A stretch of 64,000 nucleotides of DNA. Origin: Haloarcula halobia (GTDB taxonomy: Archaea; Halobacteriota; Halobacteria; Halobacteriales; Haloarculaceae). The notes under the pieces were generated by a model. The model was given only the letters and a program-made list of their open reading frames with translations. It had not been told where the DNA came from and ran no database searches. The position numbers and the translations under genes are program-made. Location of the stretch: contig NZ_CP119787.1 of the NCBI RefSeq assembly GCF_029338255.1, positions 2,046,001-2,110,000 on the forward strand, given 5' to 3'. Below, piece after piece: positions 25,558 to 33,689 of the stretch; position 1 is the first letter of the stretch; each line of letters starts with the position of its first letter.

Positions 25558-26511
25558 ATGACGGACATCCTCGTGATGCGACACAACATCCACGGGATAC
25601 CTCTCGACCGGTACGTGACCGCCCTCAGAGAGCGTCTTCCGGACTACGACGTCGCCGTCGCCCGGACCCCGGACGAGGAACGGGAGCTGGTCTCCGACGC
25701 GACGGTACTGACCGGCGTTGCGCTCCCCGATGCGGTCCTCGACAGGGCCGAGTCCCTCGAACTGTTCGCCAACATCTACGCCGGCTACGACCACCTGCCG
25801 CTCTCGGAACTGGCAGCCCACGGGATCGCGCTGACGACCGCTTCGGGCGTCCACGGACCGAACATCGCCGAGCACGTCATCGGGAACTGGCTTGCGTTCG
25901 CTCGTGGCTTTTTCACCGCCCGGGACCAACAGCAGGACCACGTCTGGCAGTCGTTCCCCTCTACGGACTTCGCGGGAAGTACCGTCTGTGTCGTCGGTCT
26001 CGGGGCCATCGGCCAGGCCATCGTCGACCGCTTGGGCGGGTTCGGCGTCGACACCGTCGGCGTCCGGTACTCGCCGGAGAAGGGTGGCCCGACCGACGAG
26101 GTCTACGGCTTCGACGAGATACACGACGCCGTCGTCGACGCCGAGTACGTCGGCATCGCGTGTCCCCTGACCGAGACCACGCGACACCTCTTCGATGCCG
26201 ACGTCTTCGAGACGATGCGGCCGTCGGCCGTCGTCTCGAACGTCGCCCGTGGGCCCGTCGTCGAGACGGACGCGCTGGTCGACGCGCTCCGGCACAACAA
26301 CATCGGGGGCGCGGCGCTGGACGTCACCGATCCCGAACCGCTCCCCAACGACCACCCGCTCTGGGACTTCGACAACGTGCTCATCACGCCCCACAACGCG
26401 GGCCACACCGAATCGTACTTCCAGCGCCTGGCCGACATCGTCGCGGAGAACGTCCGCCGTCACGAGGAGACCGGGACCTGGGACGACCTGCAAAACCAGG
26501 TCGACCTCTGA
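25558..26511 (+). CDS. D-2-hydroxyacid dehydrogenase family protein
   Basis: A 317-residue NAD(P)-dependent oxidoreductase. It has the Rossmann motif VVGLGAIGQAI near residue 145, catalytic Arg in NVARGPVV, catalytic Glu in DVTDPEPLP and catalytic His in ITPHNAGH, all in the usual order. The family interconverts 2-keto and D-2-hydroxy acids; the substrate (for example glyoxylate, phosphoglycerate or a branched keto acid) is not resolved by these motifs. It lacks the C-terminal ACT domain of typical SerA. The ATG at 25558 gives MTDILVMRHNIHG. It is convergent with asd, 69 nt apart. Confidence 0.9.
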   Translation: MTDILVMRHNIHGIPLDRYVTALRERLPDYDVAVARTPDEERELVSDATVLTGVALPDAVLDRAESLELFANIYAGYDHLPLSELAAHGIALTTASGVHGPNIAEHVIGNWLAFARGFFTARDQQQDHVWQSFPSTDFAGSTVCVVGLGAIGQAIVDRLGGFGVDTVGVRYSPEKGGPTDEVYGFDEIHDAVVDAEYVGIACPLTETTRHLFDADVFETMRPSAVVSNVARGPVVETDALVDALRHNNIGGAALDVTDPEPLPNDHPLWDFDNVLITPHNAGHTESYFQRLADIVAENVRRHEETGTWDDLQNQVDL

Positions 26512-26580
26512 GGGGGCGTCGACCGGCGAGACGCGCCGCTCCGACCCTGGTCCCTCGAAACGTCCGAGTGTGTCGGCTCC

Positions 26581-27618
26581 TTACAGGTAGCCGCGCTGTT
26601 TCAGGAGTTCGCCGTTCAGGATGCTCGCACCGGCGGCACCGCGCATCGTGTTGTGCGCCAGGCAGTTGAACTGGACGCCCTTCGTCGTCCCCTGGAACCC
26701 GCCGACGGCGACGCCCATCCCGTCCTCGACGTTCCGGTCGAGTCGGGGCTGTGGGCGGTCCGGTTCCTCGAAGACGGTGATGAGCTGGTCGGGCGAGGAC
26801 GGGAGGTCGATGCCGGTGACCTCGGTCATCGCGCCCTCTGCGTCTGCGGCGGTGACGTCCGCGGCCGTGTCGGCCCAGACGTTCTCGAGGTGGCCGTCAA
26901 GCGTCGCGATGCGGTTACACGATGCGGCGACGTCCATGTCGTGGAGGGAGACCTCCGCGCCGTCGAACGAGCCCAGCAGTTTGCGGGACTCGGTCTCCAT
27001 CTTCTCCTCCTCGCCGCCGATGTACGGGATGGCGTTGTCGATGATCTCCATCGACGTGACGCCGGAGTAGCCCGCGCCCGAGACGGCCTGCAGGGTCGAG
27101 ACGTTGACATCGGTCAGGCCGAAGGCCTTATCGAGAGCGGCCAGCGGCGGGACCATCGTGATGGTCGAGCAGTTGGGGTTCTTCAGGAGCGCGCCGTCCC
27201 ACCCGCGCTCGTCACGCTGGACCTCGATGAGGTCGACGTGGTCGGCGTTGATCTCGGGGATGGTCAGCGGGACGTCGGGGTCCATCCGGCCGTTCGAGGA
27301 GTTCGAGGAGACGACGTAGCCCGCCTCGCAGAAGTCGGGTTCGACCTCGGCCCCGACGCTCGAGGGGAGCGACGAGAAGATGAGGTCGACGTCGTCGGGG
27401 ACGTCTTCAGGGGTCGTCGCGCCGACCTCGATTTCGGCGACGTCCTCCGGGATGGGGGAGTTGACACGCCACTTCGCGGCCTCCTTGTAGGTCTTCCCGG
27501 CGCTCGATTCGCTCGCGGTCAGTGCGGCGATCTCGAACTCGGGGTGCGGGTCGAGCAACTGGATGAGTCGCTGTCCCACTGCCCCGGTCGCGCCGAGAAC
27601 GCCTACGCGTACAGACAT
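26581..27618 (-). CDS. asd: Aspartate-semialdehyde dehydrogenase
   Basis: A 345-residue enzyme that reduces aspartyl phosphate to the semialdehyde with NADPH, the branch point to Lys, Thr and Met. It has the cofactor motif VGVLGATGAVGQRL at the N-terminus, the active-site Cys in NPNCSTITM, a substrate motif VSGAGYSGV, and a C-terminal GGFQGTTKGVQFNCLAHNTMRGAAGA block with the catalytic His. It is of the archaeal/fungal type (about 345 residues). The ATG at 27618 is chosen since the Rossmann strand begins at residue 3. Confidence 0.94.
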   Translation of the reverse strand: MSVRVGVLGATGAVGQRLIQLLDPHPEFEIAALTASESSAGKTYKEAAKWRVNSPIPEDVAEIEVGATTPEDVPDDVDLIFSSLPSSVGAEVEPDFCEAGYVVSSNSSNGRMDPDVPLTIPEINADHVDLIEVQRDERGWDGALLKNPNCSTITMVPPLAALDKAFGLTDVNVSTLQAVSGAGYSGVTSMEIIDNAIPYIGGEEEKMETESRKLLGSFDGAEVSLHDMDVAASCNRIATLDGHLENVWADTAADVTAADAEGAMTEVTGIDLPSSPDQLITVFEEPDRPQPRLDRNVEDGMGVAVGGFQGTTKGVQFNCLAHNTMRGAAGASILNGELLKQRGYL

Positions 27619-27690
27619 TGTGCTACCGGTCTGCGTCGGGTACACTAAGCAGTTTGGGTATCGTCTACCCCTGTCAGCCTGCCGTCAGAT

Positions 27691-28128
27691 TCAGGACTCG
27701 ACCAGCGTGTCCTCGAAGGCCCACGTGACGACGCGTGCCTCCACCAGGTCGCGCTCGTCGACGTACGGGTCCTCCGGGTCCGAGAGGACCGCTGTGGCCG
27801 ACTCGCGCATCTCGCGCTCGAGGTCGCTGTGGTCCGGTTCGTCCCGTACGTCGTTCAGCAGCGCCTCGAAGTCCTCGCGCAGGTCGAAGGAGGCGTGGGC
27901 GACGTTACACCGGGAGAGCGGGCTCATTCCGGTCTCCAGCACCAGGTCACGGACGGTCTCCCAGTCACGCTCACAGAAGTAGATGGACACCTCGCCGACG
28001 ATGTCGCGCCAGGCGATGGCCTCCGAGTGTTTCAGCAGCGGGACGGCGCGCGGGGGCAGGTCGATGCGCGTCTCGATGTCAGGGTTCCCACACAGGCAAC
28101 AGGCCGTCTCCGTCTTCCCCGTGTACAT
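27691..28128 (-). CDS. Uncharacterised haloarchaeal Cys-rich protein
   Basis: A 145-residue acidic protein with an N-terminal CCLCGNPD cluster, another Cys in YFCERDW and a further one in RCNVAHA, so four or five Cys/His ligands could hold one zinc. The remainder is helical (FDLREDFEALLNDVRDEP). It is upstream of asd in the same orientation, 72 nt away. No function is assigned. Confidence 0.65.
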   Translation of the reverse strand: MYTGKTETACCLCGNPDIETRIDLPPRAVPLLKHSEAIAWRDIVGEVSIYFCERDWETVRDLVLETGMSPLSRCNVAHASFDLREDFEALLNDVRDEPDHSDLEREMRESATAVLSDPEDPYVDERDLVEARVVTWAFEDTLVES

Positions 28129-28219
28129 GCCGTCGTGTTGGGCCGGACGGACTTGTGTGCACCGCTCCCGGGCGAGGCGACACGGAACGTTTTACTCGCC
28201 GGAGCGGGGACCGGAGCGT

Positions 28220-29254
28220 ATGGATACGGCCGAGCGACTCGACCTGGTGACGCGACACACACAGGAGGTCGTCACCGAAGACGAACTCGAAGCACTGCTC
28301 GACGACGACCCGTCGGCCTACATCGGCTACGCCCCGACCGGCGAGATGCACATCGGCCACTTCACCACGATGCGCAAGCTCGCGGACTTCCTGCAGGCCG
28401 GCGTCGACGTGACGGTCCTCATCGCGGACCTGCACGCTCACCTCGACGACAACAAGAGTCCCTTCGACCTGCTCGACGCCCGCTCGGAGTACTACCAGAT
28501 CGCGATCGAGGCGATGATCGACGCGGCCGGCGCCGACCCAGACGACGTCGAGTTCGTCCGCGGGACGGAGTTCCAGCTCGAGGAGGACTACACCCTCGAG
28601 ATGTACCGGATGGCCGCGGAGACGACCATCTCGCGCTCCCAGCGCGCCGCCAGCGAGGTCGTCCGCGAGTCCGAGAGCCCGAAACTGGGTGGCCTGCTCT
28701 ATCCGCTGATGCAGACGCTCGACGTGAAGGCGCTGGACGCCGACATCGCCTACGGCGGCGTCGACCAGCGCGGTATCTACATGCTCTCCCGGGAGGTGCT
28801 TCCCGACCACGGCGGCGACGCCCCGGTCTGTCTGTTCGCCCCGCTGCTCTCTGGGCTCTCGGGCGGCAAGATGAGCGCCTCCGAGGAGGCCTCGAAGGTG
28901 AACCTCACCGACTCGCCCGACGAGGTCGAGGAGAAGATCGGCCAGGCCTACTGCCCGGCCGGCGAGCTCGAGGACAACGGCGTCCTGGAGTACCTCGACC
29001 ACCTCGTCTTCCCCGTGTTGGCGGAGCGCGGCGAGGACTTCGTCGTCGAACGGCCCGAGGAGTACGGCGGCGACCTCGTCTACGAGGCCTACGAGGCCGT
29101 CGAGACGGACTTCCTGAGCGGCGAGCTCCACCCCGCGGACCTCAAGCCCGCGGCCGCGGCGGCGATCTCCGACGTCATCGGCCCCGTCCGGGAGCGACTG
29201 CGCGAGGAGCCCGACCTGCTGGCGGATGCCTACCCCGACGCGTACGGCGAGTAA
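28220..29254 (+). CDS. tyrS: Tyrosyl-tRNA synthetase
   Basis: A 344-residue class Ic synthetase of the short archaeal/eukaryotic type. MHIGH (HIGH motif, residues 44-47) is in the first nucleotide-binding segment, LSGGKMSAS is the KMSKS-like loop, and YGGVDQRGIYMLSREVLP is the tyrosine/adenylate pocket. It charges tRNA-Tyr in the cytoplasm. There is no C-terminal RNA-binding extension, as expected for Archaea. A TTTTAC element about 30 nt before the ATG is the likely TATA box. The long in-frame upstream extension lacks similarity and is rejected. Confidence 0.95.
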   Translation: MDTAERLDLVTRHTQEVVTEDELEALLDDDPSAYIGYAPTGEMHIGHFTTMRKLADFLQAGVDVTVLIADLHAHLDDNKSPFDLLDARSEYYQIAIEAMIDAAGADPDDVEFVRGTEFQLEEDYTLEMYRMAAETTISRSQRAASEVVRESESPKLGGLLYPLMQTLDVKALDADIAYGGVDQRGIYMLSREVLPDHGGDAPVCLFAPLLSGLSGGKMSASEEASKVNLTDSPDEVEEKIGQAYCPAGELEDNGVLEYLDHLVFPVLAERGEDFVVERPEEYGGDLVYEAYEAVETDFLSGELHPADLKPAAAAAISDVIGPVRERLREEPDLLADAYPDAYGE

Positions 29255-29398
29255 GGAAGGAGTGCCCACGCACCGAGGGCCGAGGCCCGTCGTCTGCTGG
29301 GCCGTCTCCCGGGCCGGTTCGTAGCCGCGGCAGTGACTCCTTCCCTGTCGAGCGGCGCTGTCGAAACCCGTAAACCGCCGGTTCACCCACTCGATGAC

Positions 29399-30055
29399 AT
29401 GGACGAGCGGTCCCGCCACGGCGTCCGCGAGACGTACGAGACCATCGGCGAGCACTTCTCGAAGACCCGGGAGTACGCCTGGCCGGAGGTGGCGGCGTTC
29501 GTCGGGACTGACCGGGAGGTCGACATCGCGCTCGACCTCGGGTGTGGCAACGGCCGGCACGCCGCGCTGCTCGCCGACGTCGCGAGCCGCGTCGTGGGCG
29601 TCGACGCGAGCCGTGCGCTCCTGTCGGCGGCCCACGAACGGGTGGGCGACGACGTCGCCCTGGTCCAGGGAGACGCATCGCGGGTGCCGCTGGCGGCCGA
29701 CAGCGTCACCCTGGCCGTCTACGTCGCGACGTTACACCACCTCCCGACGGACGCCGACCGGGCGGCCAGCCTGGACGAACTCGCTCGTGTCCTCGCCCCG
29801 GACGGGGAGGCACTCGTGAGCGTCTGGAGTACCGCCCACGACCGCTTCGACGCCGACGCGGACGCCGCGACGGGGTTCGATACGACCGTCGACTGGACGC
29901 TCCCCGGCGGGGAGACGGTCCCGCGGTTCTATCACATCTACGCACCGGCTGAGTTCCGTGCCGCCCTGGAATCGCGTTCGCTTCGCGTCGTCGACTTCGA
30001 GGTTTCGAGCGGGAACTGCTATGCCGTCGTCGAACCGGAAGGGAAACGCCCTTAA
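29399..30055 (+). CDS. Class I SAM-dependent methyltransferase (Trm9-like)
   Basis: A 218-residue Rossmann-fold methyltransferase. Motif I is IALDLGCGNGRHAALL, motif II an acidic end (VVGVDAS), motif IV YVATLHHLP and motif post-I ALVQGDASRVPL. The N-terminal helix (GVRETYETIGEHFSKTREYAWPEV) resembles Trm9/ALKBH8-type enzymes that modify wobble uridines of tRNA, which is suggestive only. It ends 66 nt before a tRNA-Gly gene. The ATG at 29399 is preferred; an upstream start adds an unconserved segment. Confidence 0.8.
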   Translation: MDERSRHGVRETYETIGEHFSKTREYAWPEVAAFVGTDREVDIALDLGCGNGRHAALLADVASRVVGVDASRALLSAAHERVGDDVALVQGDASRVPLAADSVTLAVYVATLHHLPTDADRAASLDELARVLAPDGEALVSVWSTAHDRFDADADAATGFDTTVDWTLPGGETVPRFYHIYAPAEFRAALESRSLRVVDFEVSSGNCYAVVEPEGKRP

Positions 30056-30121
30056 CGGACACCCGGGTAAGACCAGGTACGTTCGCGACACGGCGTGCCC
30101 GTGGACGGACGCGCGACTCGA

Positions 30122-30192
30122 GCGGCGGTGGTCTAGTGGTAGGACCTGAGCCTTCCAAGCTCATGGCCCGGGTTCAAATCCCGGCCGCCGCA
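30122..30192 (+). tRNA. tRNA-Gly (anticodon TCC)
   Basis: A full cloverleaf: acceptor arms GCGGCGG/CCGCCGC, D-arm with AGTGGTA, anticodon stem TGAGC/GCTCA around loop CTTCCAA with TCC at positions 34-36, and T-arm loop GGTTCAAATCC. Discriminator A. No encoded CCA. No intron. Confidence 0.95.
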
Positions 30193-30376
30193 TTCTGCGA
30201 GGAACGCAGGTGACGAGTGTAACAGCTGCGCCGGAGTCGTGAATCCTCTCGGTCCCGCCAGCAACAGCACCGCGTGGTCGGGACGCTTTCTGAGACGCCG
30301 CGTGCGGCCGGTCTGTCGACGAGTAGAGAGTGAAAAGTGGAACCGGCGACGAATCGGTGTCAGACCCGCTGGGCCG

Positions 30377-30775
30377 TCACCGCTCGACGTCTTCCCACAC
30401 GTCGGAGGTTATCGAGGCGTCCGGATTGTCCGGGTGTGTGATGGTGAGCGTGTCCCGGCGCGTCTCGCCGACGAGTTCGACGGCGTTTCGTTCCGAACGG
30501 TTCCGCGCTGGATACGTGAACGGGCGGCGCCGGTCCGGGAGTCCGGCGACGCTCCCCCCTCGTGGTGGGTCGACGGCCGCGTCCGCCAGCGCGTCCGCTG
30601 TCGTCTCGTCCCCGCCTCCGTCGTCGCTCTCTGTGACCACTCGGCGGACACCCGGAACGCGTCGAAGCACCTCCGTGAGTCCGTCCAACACCCGTCGCGT
30701 CAGCGACCGGTCGTCCGCGTCCGCTCGCGGTACGGCTTGCCCACCCGTTCCCCCACCCTTGGGTGTGACACTCAT
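30377..30775 (-). CDS. Uncharacterised haloarchaeal protein
   Basis: A 132-residue soluble protein, MSVTPKGGGTGGQAVPRADADDRSLTRRVLDGLTEVLRRVPGVRRVV..., with a Gly-rich start, one amphipathic helix and a C-terminal beta-rich part ending HPDNPDASITSDVWEDVER. No Cys and no membrane segment. A TATA-like stretch (ACATATACTC on the minus strand at about 30781-30791) precedes the ATG. Function unknown. Confidence 0.55.
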   Translation of the reverse strand: MSVTPKGGGTGGQAVPRADADDRSLTRRVLDGLTEVLRRVPGVRRVVTESDDGGGDETTADALADAAVDPPRGGSVAGLPDRRRPFTYPARNRSERNAVELVGETRRDTLTITHPDNPDASITSDVWEDVER

Positions 30776-30825
30776 AGCCGGAGTATATGTTACCTGGCTA
30801 CAAAATCGTTGTGTCACGCCCCCGT

Positions 30826-31638
30826 TCAGAGTTCGATGCGCTCGACGATCTGGTCGCCGTTGTCGTGGCTGTTGATGGCCACGATACGCACGTGATCCTC
30901 GAGGCCCGACTGGTCCAGCTTCGCCTTCAGGAGGTTGTCGACCTGGTAGACGCCGGCCGCGTTGTTCATCGCTATCTCGACCAGCACGGGGGAGTCCTCG
31001 CCGGGGTTCAGCTCTACCTGCTCGATGGCTTGGCTGGAGACGGTGTTGATGCCGCGGCCACCGCTCTCGTAGGGAATCCGAGAGCGGCCATGTTCCATGT
31101 CCAGGGCGTCGGCGACGCGCACCACGCCGGCCTCGAGCGTCAGGGGAGTCTCTTCGGTGTGGTGACAGAGGATAGCGTGGAGCACTTCCCCCTTCACGCG
31201 GATCGCCTCTGGCAGGTCGTAGAACTCGGTCAGGAAGTCATCGAGGACGTCGGCCGCCAGCGGAATCGAGTAGTAGGGGTGGGAGTCCCGGTGGACGACG
31301 TGGCCGATGTCGTGCAGCGTGGCGGCGAGCGCGATGATGACGGCCTCGTCGGCTTCCTCGAGCCCCTGATCGCTCGCGCCGTTGAACTCGACGTCGCCTC
31401 GCTTGAGGAGGTCGTACAGGCACAGTGCCCGGTGGCGGACGATGTCGATGTGTTTCGCGCCGTGGTCGTTGTACCGCATCCGCTTGACGGGGTTGACGTT
31501 CTGTGCGTCGAGGTAGGTCTGTATCCGCTCGTTCTCGGCGATCGAGCGGAGCACCGCGTTCACGCGGCCGTCGGGAAAGGCGTGCTGGGCGTTCTCGTCG
31601 TATCGCCGACCCCCGTGGGTGGCATCGTCGCTACTCAT
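30826..31638 (-). CDS. HD-domain metal-dependent phosphohydrolase
   Basis: A 270-residue HD-superfamily protein. The HD dyad is in LAATLHDIGHVVHRDSHPYYS, an upstream His (HRALCLYDLL) and distal LCHHTEE and VRVADALDMEHGR segments complete the metal site. Such enzymes hydrolyse phosphoesters of nucleotides or second messengers; this archaeal subgroup has no fixed substrate known to me. The C-terminal part (EIAMNNAAGVYQVDNLLKAKLDQSGL) looks like a small regulatory or dimerisation domain. The ATG at 31638 is preceded by a T-rich CCCTTTTTGC element about 20-30 nt upstream. Confidence 0.82.
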   Translation of the reverse strand: MSSDDATHGGRRYDENAQHAFPDGRVNAVLRSIAENERIQTYLDAQNVNPVKRMRYNDHGAKHIDIVRHRALCLYDLLKRGDVEFNGASDQGLEEADEAVIIALAATLHDIGHVVHRDSHPYYSIPLAADVLDDFLTEFYDLPEAIRVKGEVLHAILCHHTEETPLTLEAGVVRVADALDMEHGRSRIPYESGGRGINTVSSQAIEQVELNPGEDSPVLVEIAMNNAAGVYQVDNLLKAKLDQSGLEDHVRIVAINSHDNGDQIVERIEL

Positions 31639-31682
31639 ACTCTCGAAGAGACGGGCCGGTGCAAAAAGGGCTTCCCGGGAAG

Positions 31683-32156
31683 TCAGTCGTCGCGGACGGC
31701 CTCCAGGACGTCGTCGTAGTCCGGTTCGACGCCGGGGTCGTCGCTGACCCAGGCATAGGAGACACGGTGGTCCGTGTCGACGACGTACACCGCTCGCTTG
31801 GCGAGGTTTCGGACGCCGCTCGATTCGAAGTCCATCGAGATGCCGTAGGTGTCGACTATCTCGCGGTTGGTGTCGCTTACCAGACCGAACTCGAGTCCGA
31901 GCTGGTCACGAAACTCGTTGAGGGTGAACGGTGTATCGATGCTGACGCCGTAGACGTCGGCGCCTGTGTCCGCGAACTCGCCGAGTCGGTCCTGGAACGT
32001 GCTCATCTCGTGACTGCAGGTGCTGGTGAACGCGGCGGGGAAGAACGCGAGGACGACCGGTTGTTCGCCGACGGCCTCCGAGAGCGTGAACTTGTCGACG
32101 GTGCCGTTGGCGAGCGGTGCAGTGAAGTCCGGGGCGGTGTCACCGACAGTAATCAT
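31683..32156 (-). CDS. Peroxiredoxin (AhpC/TSA or BCP type), single-Cys
   Basis: A 157-residue thioredoxin-fold peroxidase. The peroxidatic Cys lies in FPAAFTSTCSHEM (family T-x-x-C), with the conserved Arg in LAKRAVYVV. I see no second Cys, so it is a 1-Cys enzyme that must be reduced by an external thiol. It detoxifies peroxides in the cytoplasm. The ATG at 32156 begins MITVGDTAPDF, the standard start of the family. It is divergent from tatA across 175 nt. Confidence 0.88.
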   Translation of the reverse strand: MITVGDTAPDFTAPLANGTVDKFTLSEAVGEQPVVLAFFPAAFTSTCSHEMSTFQDRLGEFADTGADVYGVSIDTPFTLNEFRDQLGLEFGLVSDTNREIVDTYGISMDFESSGVRNLAKRAVYVVDTDHRVSYAWVSDDPGVEPDYDDVLEAVRDD

Positions 32157-32298
32157 GTCCGACGGGCGTTCGCGGTGGGCGCTGATAGCCCTTGGGAAAG
32201 CGTCCGACCGATCGAGGGTGATAGCGTCGCCGTGGGCCGGTTCGCTGCCGCCGGAAAATCCATCGACGGCGGCCCAGGAACGGGGCTTTTGCAAAAAG

Positions 32299-32308
32299 AC
32301 TATAATAA
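32299..32308 (+). promoter_or_regulatory. TATA box of tatA
   Basis: ACTATAATAACA-type A/T block; its centre lies 25-30 nt before the tatA ATG (leaderless spacing). Confidence 0.55.
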
Positions 32309-32331
32309 CAACCACGTAAACTCCGGTTACA

Positions 32332-32610
32332 ATGGCAGCACCATTCGTACCACTGTTCCCCGGCATGCCGGGGACGACGGAGATGATGGTCATCCTCCTC
32401 ATCGCCGTCCTCCTGTTCGGAGCGAACAAGATTCCCAAACTCGCACGGTCGACCGGTGAGGCGATGGGCGAGTTCCAGAAGGGGCGCGAGGAAGTCGAGC
32501 AGGAACTCGAGGAGATGCGTGGGGGGGCGACGGGCGAGGCCGATTCCGAGACGACCGAGGTCACCGAAGCCGACGCCGAGACCAGTACCAGCACCGAGAC
32601 CGAGAAGTAA
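32332..32610 (+). CDS. tatA: Sec-independent translocase subunit TatA
   Basis: A 92-residue TatA/E protein with an N-terminal membrane helix (TTEMMVILLIAVLLFGANKIPKLAR) carrying the FG hinge, then an amphipathic helix (STGEAMGEFQKGREEVEQELEEM) and a Thr/Glu-rich acidic tail. It oligomerises to form the folded-protein conduit of the Tat system, the main export route in haloarchaea. At least two Tat lipoprotein substrates (33485 and 39132) are encoded within 8 kb, although no tatC is seen in this window. Confidence 0.92.
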   Translation: MAAPFVPLFPGMPGTTEMMVILLIAVLLFGANKIPKLARSTGEAMGEFQKGREEVEQELEEMRGGATGEADSETTEVTEADAETSTSTETEK

Positions 32611-32690
32611 CTCCGCTCCATCTTCCTCCGCTTTTTGGCGCCGAGAGCGGTAGCGAAAGCGTTTTTCACGCGCTCCCCGACGACCCGGTA

Positions 32691-32764
32691 GGGCGTGTGG
32701 CCTAGTGGACGAGGGCGAGGGGTTCCTAACCCCTCGATCGCGGGTTCGAATCCCGCCACGCCCG
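32691..32764 (+). tRNA. tRNA-Arg (anticodon CCT)
   Basis: Cloverleaf with acceptor arms GGGCGTG/CACGCCC, anticodon stem GGGG/CCCC extended by flanking pairs around loop TTCCTAA with CCT at 34-36, and T-arm loop GGTTCGAATCC. Discriminator G. No CCA encoded. Its 3' end is duplicated about 105 bp downstream. Confidence 0.95.
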
Positions 32765-32847
32765 TGCATCGACCGCAGGGAGCGAACCGGCATGGCGGGA
32801 TTCTAATCAGGGAGGTCGCGCGCAGCGGAGCGAGCACGTCCGACCGT

Positions 32848-32872
32848 GGTTCGAATCCCGCCACGCCCGTGC
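32848..32872 (+). repeat. Duplicate of the tRNA-Arg 3' end (attachment-site-like)
   Basis: A 25-bp exact copy of 32743-32767, covering the T-arm, 3' acceptor strand and three bases beyond the tRNA. An inverted fragment of the same sequence (TGGCGGGATTC, 32793-32803) lies between the two. This is the footprint expected from integration at a tRNA gene by a tyrosine recombinase followed by loss of the element. No integrase is present nearby. Confidence 0.65.
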
Positions 32873-32948
32873 TGCGGGGAGCGGACGCGACGAGGGAACG
32901 GGCGTGACCGCCTTCGAGCCCCGGATAGAAAACCAGCGGAGACGGTGC

Positions 32949-33485
32949 CTATTCGACGACGACGGCGCCTTTCATCCCGAGTGAGAGGTGGGGTTCACAC
33001 TGGTAGAGGTAGGTTCCGGCCTCCTCGAAGGTGTATTCGAAGGTCGTCCCCTCCTCGGCGACGGCCGAGCCGGAGTCGAACGCGCCGTCCTCTTCGACGA
33101 CGTTGTGGGTGCCGCCCGCGCCGGTCCACTCCCAGACGACGGTCGTTCCCGTTCCGACCTTGATGGCGACCGGTTCGTAGGCGAAGGCACCGCCGTTGCC
33201 CTCGGCGCCGACCATGACCGTTACCTCGCCCTGGCCGGTCATGTCCTGGACCTGCCCATCGAAGTTCGAGGTGTCGCTCAGGTACTCCGAGACCTCGTCA
33301 CTGGCGCTGCTGCTGCCGGAGCCACCGTCACCGCCCGAACCGCCATCGCCACCGTCACCGCCCGAACCGCCATCGCCACCGTCACCGCCCGAACCGCCAT
33401 CACCGCCACAGCCAGCGAGCATCGAGACGGCCGAGACAGCAGCGGTAGTACGGAGGAACGTCCGTCGATTCAGGTTGGGTTGCAT
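32949..33485 (-). CDS. Halocyanin (Tat-exported blue copper lipoprotein)
   Basis: A 178-residue membrane-anchored electron carrier. The N-terminus has a Tat motif (NRRTFLRTTAA) and a lipobox SMLAGC, so Cys26 is lipid-modified. A Gly/Asp-rich linker (about 27-58) follows, then a plastocyanin-type domain with Cu ligands His (GTHNVV), Cys and His (YQCEPH) and Met (LGMKG). It carries electrons on the outer face of the membrane. The linker is encoded by three perfect 27-bp repeats. A TATA-like TCTTTTATG lies about 25 nt upstream and GGAG precedes the start by about 6 nt. Confidence 0.92.
   Translation of the reverse strand: MQPNLNRRTFLRTTAAVSAVSMLAGCGGDGGSGGDGGDGGSGGDGGDGGSGGDGGSGSSSASDEVSEYLSDTSNFDGQVQDMTGQGEVTVMVGAEGNGGAFAYEPVAIKVGTGTTVVWEWTGAGGTHNVVEEDGAFDSGSAVAEEGTTFEYTFEEAGTYLYQCEPHLSLGMKGAVVVE
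33321..33401. repeat. Three perfect 27-bp tandem repeats inside the halocyanin linker
   Basis: Units 33321-33347, 33348-33374 and 33375-33401 are identical by eye (each begins GCCACCGTCACCGCCCGAAC). They encode a 9-residue Gly/Asp/Ser unit, so copy-number change alters linker length in steps of nine residues without breaking the frame. Confidence 0.85.
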
Positions 33486-33689
33486 ACGTACTCCTGTACG
33501 GATTCAATACATAAAAGAGGGGCGTTTTCCGACCGATAAAACGAGCGCATTACGCCCTCTACCGCACGATTCCGAGCGTTTCGGTCACGATTTATCGTGA
33601 TACGTATCACCACCGTTACCAACGTGATTGTGGCGTGGTTTGATGACCATCCCGTCCGTAGGCGACGTAATGATTCGGAGGATCACACC

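Noticed and set aside
24058-26493. Very long open frame on the minus strand across the 2-hydroxyacid dehydrogenase gene
   Set aside because: Only the 24058-25416 part has family motifs; the rest is an antisense shadow of the plus-strand dehydrogenase, caused by high GC.
30239-30895. Plus-strand frame of about 218 residues after tRNA-Gly
   Set aside because: Arg/Pro/Ser-rich shadow of the minus-strand gene at 30377-30775 and of the HD-domain gene end.
32793-32872. Second tRNA gene after tRNA-Arg
   Set aside because: Only the T-arm and 3' acceptor strand are present; no D-arm or anticodon stem can be drawn.
33321-33401. Possible CRISPR-like repeat array
   Set aside because: The units are contiguous with no spacers and stay in frame inside the halocyanin gene.
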